Of a stretch of DNA of 64,000 nt, positions 1 through 12,200 are shown piece after piece. Under the pieces are notes generated by a model. It had not been told where the DNA came from. It saw only the letters and a program-made list of their open reading frames with translations, and made no database searches. The DNA is taken from NCBI GenBank assembly GCA_013397865.1, contig VZTI01001986.1:731513-795512 (forward strand), written 5' to 3'. Origin of the DNA: Struthidea cinerea. Lineage: Eukaryota; Chordata; Aves; Passeriformes; Corcoracidae. Positions within the stretch are counted from its first letter, which is position 1; every line of letters starts with the position of its first letter. A program made the translations under genes and the position numbers.

Positions 1-2862
1 ACTGCAGTCCTGGAAAGACACCAGAACTCAACACCCTCACACATTTAGATTTGTGCTATAGTAAAAAATCAGAAGCAAACCACGGATAGAATGGCTTAAT
101 AACAAGTTTAAAAACAAGGGGCTGGATAGTCACGATGTTAACAATCTGGGAACTAGGGGTGACCTTGTGTGAATAAACTTCATGTTCTGCTTCTGATCCT
201 GAGGTAGGATGGGGATAATGTTTCTCCCCTCTCCCCAGCGCGAGTGGATTGCCTGTGGAGCCAAGGGTGGTCCAAGCTGGAGCTGGCTCATGCAACACTT
301 CCATCTGGCCTGCCACCTTTTTTCATGGGAGATGGGACCCAGCTGTGCTGTGCGTGCCTGAAAGGCAAAATACCTCCTCCCGTGTGAGGGAGCCGTGCTG
401 TGCCAGGGCTGCTCTGGCCACTTCTGCGGCTCAGGGAGGGGTGGCTCTGGTGTCACGCTGCCTCCTGAACACGCACGGAGCCATCACAGAGCTTGGAGCT
501 GCCATAAAACCGTTTCCCATCAGGAGATACTGCGCTGGGAATGGCCCCTGCACTGCCAGGGCTGGACCACCCAGACTCAGGCTGCAATTTTAGAGGAGGG
601 GGATTGGTTGTGTGCATACAAGTTTTAGCACAGTGAGGCCCTGATCTCTCCTGACTACTAATAAAAATAAAAACAATAATAGTAATAATAATTTATTACT
701 AGATTGTAAAGAGACAAGTATTTCTGGAGGCCGGAAAAAGAGTGTGCATTGGCTTCACTTACAAATCCCACTACCATATGACTAAAGGTTTGTTTCCCTG
801 AATAATTACCAGCTTGGGTACACAAATTACTGTTTGTAAGCAAACAGGAATTAGGCAGGCAAACAATTTCAAACATATCTCCTTCCTTCCAGTTACATTT
901 TAAGAGCCATCCATGGGAAAGCTTGGCCACTAAGCAACCGGAGTCACCTGAAAATAGGTGTTCAGTGTACCCCATATCCTCCAGTAATTAAACAAGCTTA
1001 TGATTACCTGTTTCTGAGAAATCTCCATGGTTGAGATAAACGAAGGGTGCTGAAAAGTAAGTTAGCAAGGTGTATTAGTTTACAAATCCCCGTTCTTAGT
1101 GAAAAAGAGAGCAGAACTTAACATACAATAAGCAAATAAAATTACAGTCTCATTTGCTTGGTTTTAACTAATATGAAGAAAGCAAACCCTAACAGAAAAT
1201 CACAAAATTCATGCTTCCAAAAAGAAATCCCATAAATTTCCCCAGCTGGAAGGAGGGAATTAGCTTTAATTCTCGGAGTTTGATATCTACCCCATCCTGG
1301 GCAATGAGCCTTCACATCAACTTTAGTTCATATTAAGCACTATTTGAAAGGCTTAGTTGCCATTTAAGGGATACATAGGCAGATCTCTGCACCAGGATGT
1401 ATTTCATGGCTATGAAAGACAGTGAAATTTTTGCCCGTGACTGATGTAAGAACAGCACAAAGCTCAGGGAATTATCTATCACCCAACAGAAGATTTATCT
1501 AAGCCTATTGTTCAATATTAATGCAGTTTGAGGAAATAAGGCACGTTTTTTCAGCCACTACTCCCTTCAGCTTTCTGGATTCAAAAACATAGAGGTAGCA
1601 GTTATAAATGTTACCAATAAAAATGTGAAGGAATGTCTGCTGAGTAGAAAAAAAAATGACCTCTTTTTTGTTTTAAATATGATATGGCACATTTTCCCTT
1701 GACGTTATGTTTTAAGAATGCAGCAAATTGGTGCACATACTGGAACTGCTCATTATTTGGCAGGCCACTGAGTAATCCTGGTATTTTCTGAGTGATATTT
1801 ATAATTGGTGTCCGAGACAGTGGGAAGAAGACATAGAGATTCGTTAAATCAAAGTTTCATGATTCACATGACATATCAAAAGGCATATGGAGAAATGAAC
1901 TCTTTGAAATAATTGTTAATGATCCTGTGCTTACACTTGGAAAAGTCCCAAATTCATTTATTCAGTATGGACAACAATTTGGGCTGTGTAGCACACAGGA
2001 GAGAGGATGTGTGAGAAAGTAATCAAAATGCCATGGATGCAGACCAACTTTGATGGAAAAGCAAAGTGAAAACTGAAGAAGAGCTAAGCAGCATGAGAAG
2101 AAAGCAAAGTGAGAATGCAAACAACGAAGAAACTAATAAACGGAAAAGAAAATCAGTAGGGAAGACAAAGGTTTCCATTTTTCTGATGTAAAAGTATGTT
2201 GATGTCAGCTCCCTCACCAGCACTGAAGTTAATCAAAAATTGTGCCTGTGCAACAATAAGAATCTTGGGCTTTTTACAAGCTGTATTTATGAAGAAGTCA
2301 CTGGTGTTAGCAGGGCTCCAGTTACAGAATAACCAAATCAAAATGGTCAAAAATATGGAGTCAGCCTTCACCAATAAATGAAAGCACACTTATAATCAAA
2401 GCTAACTTCTTGTTTACTTTCCTTATGTTTTCAATTCCTAATGTTGCTATTTTAAAGCATTTCTGTGCATCCAAGGAATTTTGTGTGTTTGTTTTTTAAA
2501 AAATATAATTGTACCTAGGATACTCCCAATACCAATTGGGCCATAGAAAATTTCACATTAAAAATACAATATTACTATTTTAATATGTATAAATAATAAA
2601 AAATGTAGGCTCATCATTTCAAACTAGAACAAAGCAGGACAAATGAGACGTTCTACGGGTTTGAAAAATCACGGTCTGTTTGGTTTTGGACATTTTTCAA
2701 TTGACTTGCCCAAAGAATACCAAGGCATTTAAAAATTTACATAGTGTCCCTCTGGAAACTTGAACTAGTTCCAGTAAACAAACAACCAGACAGACAAAGC
2801 CAGTTTGGGCCATGAAGTCCCCTGAATAATATTTAATTGATGTTGTGGCTGTTAATGCTTAC
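1..2862 (-). other. SEMA3D intron 12 (incomplete, runs off left edge)
   Basis: AT-rich intronic sequence without a recognisable exon. A GC-richer patch at about 230-600 carries overlapping open frames on both strands that resemble no protein I know. A short (AAT)-rich tract lies at about 661-697. Nothing else stands out. Confidence 0.75.
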
Positions 2863-2951
2863 CTTGAATATCTGCAGCTCTTCCAGGACCACCTCTTCCT
2901 TAGTCCACTTCTCCTTTGTGATACTCACAACCTTCAGGACTGTGCCTACGT
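2863..2951 (-). CDS. SEMA3D: SEMA3D coding exon 12, end of sema domain
   Basis: This 89-base exon runs from phase 1 to phase 0, with acceptor TTTCAG and donor GTAAGC. It encodes DVGTVLKVVSITKEKWTKEE and VVLEELQIFK. GTVLKVVSI is the semaphorin strand leading into the last propeller blade, and VVLEELQIFK matches SEMA3D, whereas SEMA3A has a LEEMTVF-like segment. The next expected exon, short and beginning with a segment like HSSIILNMELSLKQ, was looked for in 1-2862 and not found. Confidence 0.95.
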
Positions 2952-5900
2952 CTGAAACAAATGTGCCTCGTAAAACCCACAGGTATGTCTCAATATGCAT
3001 GGGCCATTCCATTTCCTGCCCTGTAGATAAAGCTAATCCATCAGGGATGTTGCTTTCCAACCACATCTATCCCCACTGCATCTCCTGCTGCCTGCAGAGC
3101 TCTCTCCACACAGCATTTATGGTTTTACTGTATGGCCGAGCCAACACAGTCTCAGGCTGCTCCTGGCAGGGATGGCCCAACTCTCCTGCCACACAAACAC
3201 ACAAGCACAGACAAGCACGTCCATGCTGCCAGCTACAAGTTTCTGCACACTTCCCTGAGCCAGAACTGGGGCCCAACCGACCCCAAAGAGAGCCAGCTCA
3301 GGGAGCTAAATTGGCAGAAGATTACTTCCTCTTTTTTATAGAATTAATTTATTTCCAGTATAGGTCCTTAATCAGAAGTAAGATTCATTTTAATGCAATG
3401 AGTTAAGCAATACACTTTTAAAATTTATTTCTTCATTTAAGGAAATTTTTGAAAAAAGTCCTCCATTCAGCATCAAAATCTTAATTTAATCATTGCTTAC
3501 TTGTAATCATCTAGAGAATTTCTTAAAGTTAAATCTATTCATCAATTTTAACCTGAATTCCTGCTTGGTGTAAAAAATAGCTGCTCATTTCATGTCAGAC
3601 CATTACATATCAGTGAACCTTGAATGGTTCAGAACTCAGAAATTGCTCAGGGGAAGTGGGCTGGGTGCTGGGATGTGGAAATGACACAGTGCGGCTTAGT
3701 CCTAAGCTCTACACATAGTATTGAAATAATGAAAAATAATACATTATAAGGGAAAGAATGAGATTTTCATTCTTCTTTTCCAAAACTACTGAAGCTCATA
3801 TTACCAATCAAAGCCAAATTATTGCAGTTTGCCTTATGTATTAGAGCTTTTTTTCAGAGTTTGTTTGACATAATTGCCAAAGCCTGCACATGTACAAGTT
3901 GGTTGTGTACATTCAAACATATAAGAAGCTACTGATCTGCTGCTGCTCAGAATCTCCTGGGTTATTTGTTATATCCATATTCAGTCTCTCTATATAATTG
4001 AAATTTTATCTTTGAGTTCATTTTTTTTCTTACAATGACTTTGGAGGATAAAACAGAACAAAACCATGCACTTACAGAAAAGAAAACTCACTTTTAAGGA
4101 AGGCATTGCAGAAAAATAAATGTCTGCATATTATGGAGTGCCATCTAGTGACTGCATGGTACTTGCTGGCCTTGACACCTCTAAACCTGACTACTTACAC
4201 TTGAAGAGATGTCTTAGTGCCAGGTAGGAACAGTTAACCTGGGAGTACTCAAGTTGCTGGTCTCTCAATATAATTTTATTTCTATGAAAAACTTTAAAAT
4301 GGAGGACAGAAAACACCTGAAAGCAACCTCTACAGCCACTAAAAGAATATTTTGTACATTTTTACAAGTGAACTCATCTTCTCAGATGGTTCAATTTCAA
4401 ATTACTTTTTTTCACTCTCATCAGAAAAAAAGTAAGTCGTATTGAGCACTCTGAAATCCTCGGCATCACACAGTTTGGGAATGGGTTCCTTTTCCTTTGT
4501 TGACTATATTAATATTGCTCTCAGAAAGCAACAAGGATTTTCCATCATCATGTCTAAAGGTCATCTCCAGCCTTCTCAGCCAGCAAGGGAGAAAACAGCA
4601 CTTTAATGGTCTTTTTTATGAAACTGCTTTTTCTCTGACATCACTGTACTAACTTGGGATCACAGAGGGTCTGTCACATTGTCCTTTTTTGGAAGATAAG
4701 AGTTGTGAAAGGGATTTTGCTGAAAGACATAAGAGCTCTGAAAGAGAGGCTGTCTCTAGACTCCTGTGTGGGGTAACACAGATAGAAAACTCTCAAAGGC
4801 TGAGACAACCCACACTTCATAACAGACAATGCTCTGTCAAAATTCACTCCTTTCCTCAAATTACTTCAGAATAGCCATACATACCAAATTGTGCTATATG
4901 ACACAAAATTTGCTCATAGGCCAGATAAAATGCTGTGCAACCCAACAGCACTGGGGTAGGATTCAAAATGAAACCTTAATTTCCCTGCAGCTCATGGCAG
5001 TAGCTCATCCGCTGCACTTGGATAAACCTTGTTGCCTCCATGTACCTCAGTTTCACCTTCTCTGAGATGGGGATAATGGCAGCGACCTCCTTACTAAAGC
5101 ACTCAGATCTACCAGTGGAAAGTGCTTTATAAGACCTACAGAGAACAAGAGTGAGAGAATGCTGAATTATGGAATAAGAACAAAACCACCAATGGAGTAA
5201 TGTGGTGATTATTACTTCAGAAATGTTATGAATAGGTATATCGATATTCCTTAGCATACCTTGCTCTTCGGTGATTCATCCAGTGATTCTAAATTTAATT
5301 ACTATGCTAAAACTAGACCTTTTCCTTAAGGCATTAATCTATTATAAAAATGTAAATAGATATATAATTATCCACAGAAAAATGGCAAAGCAGTTTTTTC
5401 CCTGAGAAGAGTAGCTTAACCTCTCTCTGTTCAATCCTGGTTGTCATGTTTGGAGCTATCATGTTGCTAATTTATATCTTCAAAATTAGTTGAGTGGAAT
5501 TGTTGCCTTAGGCTCAATTTGAAATACTTCTTAACTGTTCAGCATCTCATGAGATAAAATGCTGAAGCACTACCAAGTCACTACTAATAATATGAAGTAC
5601 TCCTTGAAGCTATTAAGGTAATTTTTTTTCTTTTAATAGTTTTATTGACGCGATTCCAGCAGGAAGCCAGACTACCATGGTAGTCTGTAAAGACCGGTAC
5701 TGAGTGGTACTTGGAGAGTAGTAAAGTTCAGGTGCTCTGACCCCTAAATGGTTTATCACCTAGGCAGCAGGAGACATTAACGTCCCAACAGTAGTACTAT
5801 CTTGAACTGAAAAATTAAGTTAATTTCAGTACTTGCATGAAGACCTGGAACCGAATCAGAAGCACATACATGCTTCCTGAAGCTGCATGCACAGCAAAAA

Positions 5901-6007
5901 GATCTTAGTCTAGAGGCTTATTCAGGTTTATTCAGGACCTACTGGACTAAAGGTGTTCTAAAAGGATGTGGTTTGTGCAGAATGATAGTGAAAGTTCTCT
6001 CTCATAC
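2952..6007 (-). other. SEMA3D intron 11
   Basis: About 3.1 kb of intron between exons 11 and 12. No mobile element was recognised. It contains an 18-base perfect palindrome at 5669-5686. Open frames at 2837-3406 and 4976-5257 overlap or lie near exons and are not genes. Confidence 0.85.
5669..5686. repeat. Perfect 18-base palindrome
   Basis: AGACTACCATGGTAGTCT is its own reverse complement. It sits in intron 11 and could bind a symmetric dimeric factor. It may equally be chance. Confidence 0.9.
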
Positions 6008-6230
6008 CTGTTCCTAGGAAAATGACATCATATTGCCCGTCCTCTGCCATGACGTGGTCCACCACGATCTGAGTGAGACGATAGTCCACGTTGATCCGCG
6101 TGAACACCGGGGCTCCCGTCACCGGGTAAACCGATCTGTACATCAGTGGGTGCCGTCTAATGAAGCTAATGACTTCATCAGGAAAGTCCCTGGTAGACTT
6201 TATGAGTGGGTCGTATGTTTTGCTTGGACA
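6008..6230 (-). CDS. SEMA3D: SEMA3D coding exon 11
   Basis: This is the longest exon in the window, 223 bases, running from phase 0 to phase 1, with acceptor ATTCAG and donor GTATGA. It encodes CPSKTYDPLIKSTRDFPDEV, then ISFIRRHPLMYRSVYPVTGA, PVFTRINVDYRLTQIVVDHV and MAEDGQYDVIFLGT. The RDFPDEVISFIRRHPLMY region and the YRLTQIVVDHV..DGQYDVIFLGT region are class 3 hallmarks (blades 6-7). In my memory of mammalian SEMA3D the central part is more variable. There is no stop or frameshift. Confidence 0.97.
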
Positions 6231-9200
6231 CTGAATGAGAGAGAACAAGATGGTGAGAGTAGTTTTAGGAAAGAAGTACAAGTAGAAATCAAGTTTTCCA
6301 CCACATTTGTAAAGACAGTAATAATAATATTTTTCAGTGATTCTTCTCATCCCAAAGCAGCACTTGGTCATCACCTCACTTTTTGAAAGAATTGCTTTAA
6401 AACCAGAGAAATTCTCATGATAGGCTCAGTATGGGTGCAGCAAATTCCACCTCCTTGTTCCCTGACCCACTCACAGGCAAAATATCACATTTGGTTTTTC
6501 ACACAGACAAGAAGAATGAGACCCGAGGAAAGGAGACCTGTCATGCTCTGTAGGATTCGCTTCAGGGCGCAGGTAGCAGCAGAGTTAAATTTGCTGCAGG
6601 CTGCCCGGAGCAGAGCAGGTACCAGAGCAGGGGCTGCCAACAGCAAGCCTGGGCTGCCCTCCCGTGGCTGCTGCGGGAGGAGCTCACGTACTGTAAGTGC
6701 AGCATCTCAAGGTTTTTCTTCTTCTAGTATTTCTGTTCCTCTTCCCAAAGCTGAGTTTCTGCCTTTGGCCTGAAATCAGATGCCATAACTTTTCCCTGCT
6801 TATGGCCTGAAATCAATTCATTTTCAGTGAACTGTACATCCTACACATCACATTTATTTTTTTCTTAAAAAAGGTGTATCCTCCAGATGCCAGACAATCC
6901 CTTTCGCTCATTATTTCTCAAAATTTACTTCCTTACTCATTCATGGAGCTGACACTCTTGACCAGGCCCAGGGCTCAGATGCTGCAGCATCCTTTTCTCT
7001 AGTTTTTAACAGCACAGTATCATCCTCTTCTCGTCCAGATAACTGCTCAAGAATTTGGTTCTTCAGGCACTTCCCCATGCTGGCGTTCACTCCCACCCCT
7101 ATTTAGACCTATACTGACAAATCGGTCGCTCCAGCTGTTTCTTTGGCTTACACAAAGTTGGTTCTAACACATCTTGCCTGAAGACTGCCCACAAACCTAC
7201 CTCTTCAACCTCCATCAGATTTTTCCCTTCTGTGCCTTTCAGGATAAGCCCAAGTACAAATCTACAAGGTGTTTCATTTTGGTGACCCATTATCTCTCAT
7301 GCTCACCTATCTCTGCTTTCCTTCCCACAGCTGTTTGCATCTCTTTTATGTCCGTTCTTTCACATTTAGTCTCAAATTCAAGTCTAAGAAAATGTCTGTT
7401 TTGAGTCTGGAGAAATCTAGATGTGTTACTGGGGAACTACAATCCTGTATAAGATGAACTGGGCACATTATTCCAGTTGGCGACAACCTTTCGCACATAT
7501 AAACTACAGATTGCTTCTTTTCTTAACACTACTTTTAACAACGTGATCCCTGTGTTTACTGGCAGGTGGAGCTCTAACACAGCCTGTGAAGAAGAAATGT
7601 GATCAGGTAATGCTTCTGTACTCCATCAAGAGAAAGATTTGTGGTGAAATTGCTCTACAGTACTCCTTCATAGCAATATTTGACAGAGAAGACTTTAGTT
7701 CATATTCCCGGTTTGGGATATGGGATATATTCATATCCAGTTTGACGTGTTGAATCTATGGTGCTAGTTAAGGGCTTATGGTTAGGATTTCTTCCACTAT
7801 GTAAGGCAGAGTAGCAACGAAACACAGATTTCTGACTGAGGAAAAGCTTCACAAAAGTATCTGAGACTACCCGTATATTCAGAAACAAAACAGGCCAGGG
7901 AAGCACAGACCAGCTGATGTTATACATCCACATCTATGGCCACATCTGAAATGCCTGTTGTGGTCAGTTCCTGGTCTACCTCGGACGCCAAACACTGCCA
8001 CAGGGAAGGTGCCACTTGGAGTGTGCCTAAACTACGGCAAAGCCCATCTTAACACTAAACAAAAGACTGACTAGGGGCCTGCACTTGAACCTGACCTCTG
8101 GTTTTAGTTAACAGAGCTGTAGCTCCAGTGATTTAAGACGCTGCAGCCTACTTCCACTCCTTGCTTGAACTGAATTTTATGGCTATCTAGAGAGCTAACA
8201 GACTTTGTTCAAGTGTCCACTTGCTTAGTGCTGTTTCAATCTGTGACAGTTAAGCCTCTGCATCCCCATCTTCATAAAGGATTTGAAATACTGAAAAATG
8301 TCTTAAGCCCCTGGATCACCTAATAGCTTCTGACAATTTCCCCATGGACAGTAAACCTGTGCCAATTTGAATTAAGGTAAATTCTATCACATAGTCATTT
8401 TTGTTTCACTGTACAATTCCATTTATGGCCGTGAAAGAAGAGACAAGAAAAAATAAGTGTTCTGTTGTCCTGTGATAACCACTCGAAAGACATTCCTTGA
8501 AGATACAATCAAACACAAGTAAGAAAGAAGAAAAGGGAAGTCCTGTTGGAAAAACCAGTTCCACTGGAAACACGTATTGCAGTGAGCCAATGCACAAACC
8601 CAGGGGGTTTGTGCCAGCAGTCCTGTGAGAATTTCACCCTCTGGCTTGCCAGGTATCATCTCCTACATTCTGTTTTCTGCTGTGTTTTACAAAGTCTTTG
8701 CAAGGTTACATCCTTGAGGTAGGCTGCATTCAGCTTGGCTTTTGAAGATAACAACATCAGTAGAATAATTTCACAAAGAAATACGACTTTGGGACAAAAA
8801 ATAGACTTTGGGATAAAAAAAAGGATGTTTACCTTTAGAGGTGTTGAACAAAAGTTTGTTGGGATAAATAGAGAGAAGCACGTAGTAACTTTAATTGTCT
8901 TTGGATCAAAGTTTTGCGTTAATTTACTTTATACAGGATGAGAAACAAATTCACTTCTTCAACTTCCCAACCATGCAATAACTCTCTTCCCCCTCACGGT
9001 GGACTAGAGGTTGATTTTCCCCTGTATGTCCCTTTTCTGTGGTTCATGTTCTCACTCACTGCTCAGAGTCACCATCTGCATCTACTGGAAATTTGCTGAC
9101 TGCTCAATTCCTATTAACAACTCAATTCCAGAAGCCCATTTCTATGCGAAAAATGGGAGTAGCACCTTCGGTCTTAAAGTTCTCCTAGATTTTTGCCAAA

Positions 9201-12200
9201 AATGCATCAACAGAGGAAGATGAGAGCAGCGCCACCACTTACTAAAAACCACTGGGATAAAATTTCTGATAGTATGGAACTAAAGAGCTGCTACAGCAAT
9301 CCCAAAGGCCCAAACCCTACCATGCACAATACAGGGAAATCATCTGCCAGCTTGCATAGTTAATTTAGTAGAAACAAGGACTAAGGGTTTGATCCAGAGA
9401 TCTGCTTGAGTCAGCAGGGCCTTTTCCAATTATTTCAGTGGGCTTTGGATCCTATCCTAAGACAGCATGACCACCACGAACAGCTGGGCAGGTGTGACCC
9501 TGTTATGCTTGGCCAAGGGAGTTATTTCCAGAGGCATCACTCACTGTGGCATGAAGGATGGAACAGGGGAACGAAAAAGTCATTTTGGCCACCCTTTGGC
9601 AAAGTTCTCAGGCAGTTGTTTAAAGCTGTGTCCACCCATCATTTGCAGAACAATTCCTGTAGGCTTGTGCTTCCTTTCCTAGCAATCAATAGGATGTAGG
9701 ATGGTCAAGTGGGTGAGTGAAACAACCTTTCATGTCTGAAAATGTGAGTTCACATCCTGTGGCAGGTCTCATGATAGCAATACTGGTGCTCTCTGCCCAG
9801 TTCATAGTTCATTTATTCACATCATCAGCACCAGATGCTGTCTCAGATATGTGACATCTCCCACTGGGGACAGTAAGATATTGGCTTTTATACCAAATGT
9901 CATGGGAGTAGGTTGGCAGAGTTGTTTCATGTGGACTACAAGAGAATCTGGCTTCATGAAAGTTCTCATAACACTATTAATGCGCTCTCTCAGCACCTTC
10001 ATCTTCTGCTGTAGGGTGGGATTCATCTCACCCGACCTAGATTCTTATCCTAGCTGCATTTGAACTGCACAGAGGGGGTGCCTATCTTTCTCTTTCTGAT
10101 AGAGAATTCTAAACAACCAGCTCAGATTTGATGCTCCTCTTCTAGATAGCTCATATTAAAAAAAATTATTTACATTATATCAGCTAAATTAGTACCACTA
10201 GATAAGAATTTTCCACGAAACTTGTTCACCATATGATCTATTCTTCTGAGGTTGCTTAGGCCTTTGCTGCCTAATTATTATTATGAATGAAAACTTGCTA
10301 AAAATATATGTGTCAACAAATGAAACATAAAACAAAACAAAAGAACGAAACAAACAAACAAACACCCCCAAACCCAACAGAAAGATAGTTGGAAGTACTA
10401 AGGGCATCTCTATTCAACTGCTGTATAAACTTTGTGGCACAAATCTTTTGAAGAATCACTAGTTACGTAAAGTTATTGAAATGCCTTCTGTGGGAGCTCA
10501 GTTTGACAATAATCATTCTGGACTAAGTCCTGATCCCAGGTGATTTACAAAGATGCCTTCTATTCCCTCACCTGTTATTTGTATCCAAATGTGGTCAGAA
10601 GGTGGTAAATTAAGGCTAATCTTTCTCAAATAAAAGCAAATACACACTAAGTTAACACTACCACACATATGCAAGCTTTTCTCCTTTTTTCACTTGCCTT
10701 ATTAAATTTGCAGCTTAGCAGAGTGCTGGATGTGTGGATCTCACACAATGCTGAGACATACAGTGTGACTGCGTTAACATTACGTGGGAAACGTGGCCAA
10801 GATTTTCAAAGCCTGGTGCCAGAAACCTCCAATTTGCCAAACTGGATAGTGCTTCACACCATCCAGTGAACTCAGTAAGAGCTGCTGGATCTAACACCTA
10901 TTAAAAATTGTGGCAATTATTTGGAAATCTAGCTGTTAAGGTATGTAAACACATATCCTTTTCATTAATGATGCATCTGTAGTTCAGCAGTGCTGATGTC
11001 TACTGACAAACTAAAAAGAGAATGTTGTTCCCTGGGAACTTCAAAAGGGTTTCTACTTACAAGCATGTTGAAAATCCCAGTTTAAAAGTGTATCCTTAGA
11101 CCCACTTAACACCGAGACTCAAGCACCCACAGGGTAGGGTAGATTGATCATATTGAGTGCAGTAGGTATCTTGCTTTTATAATGTCCAGGCTGGGAATCT
11201 TTATGCATTTCACAAGGAGAACTGAGAACCATGCCAGCAAGTCACTCTTTGTGAGCACTGGAAGTATCCAGAATGAAACATGAAAGAGTGAAATATTTCT
11301 TAAAGCTCTCCCATATCAGGGAATTAGATGTCTTAGTCTGGGCTACCCTCCTTGAGGAGGTGTCCCTCATCCTAGGAACTCCTTGCTCCTTCCTGCTGAA
11401 GGTGTTTTACTTTTCAAAGGTAATTACCTCTCAGCCAAAACTAGTACGTACAAAGTCCTCCAGGCTCCTAAGAAGTTGCCTTATCACTGATTCATCAAGC
11501 AAAAAGCAGATAAAATCGCGGAACTACTTTCAACCTCTCACTTTCGTGTTAAATGGGGACCTCCAACACAGCCAACGCACTGAACTTTGTAGAGTTTATA
11601 AAGAAATGCAAAGGCTGCATCCTGAGGGTTTAAGATCTACCACTGAGGACTGGTGCAAGCTGCCAAGATGCCCAGAAGTACTTTTAAAATGGGGTATTCA
11701 TAGATTTATGATATTCTGTGGATTAATGACACCTGAGAGATGACTCTCAGGGCACAGGCACTTACGTGCCATTGGAGGTTCAACCATAAGCCATTCTGAA
11801 GATGAAACCTGGGATCCTGAGAGGCTTAAATACTGTGTAGCTTCTTTTCTGTAGACTGATCAGAGCTGCACAATTCATTTTGTATTTGGACATACCTGCA
11901 AAAAACCCTTAACACTCCTCTACAAGATGACTGAGTTGTGCCAGAAGGATTGAACACTCAGTAGGGAGACTTTCATAGTAACCTTGCAGCTACTCAGTGA
12001 GCCTGGAAGAGGGCAGGGGTAAGGGGAAGAAATCAGGTTTGTAGGAGACAAACGAACAGCGCAAACTTTAAATGTAAAATGAAAAATGCAAAACAGTGCA
12101 AATTTAAACTCACTCTTCCTCTGCAACAAAAAGCACAAACAAAACAAACAAAAAACTTAAGTCCCCTATTATTTTTTTTTAATGGTTTGTATCCCACTGC

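Noticed and set aside
1..2862. SEMA3D coding exon 13
   Set aside because: Searched for a short exon encoding a segment like ILNMELSLKQ; no match with splice sites was found.
11273..11743. 156-codon open frame on the plus strand in intron 10
   Set aside because: No recognisable domain or motif, low-complexity composition typical of intron, no splice-compatible neighbours; chance open frame.
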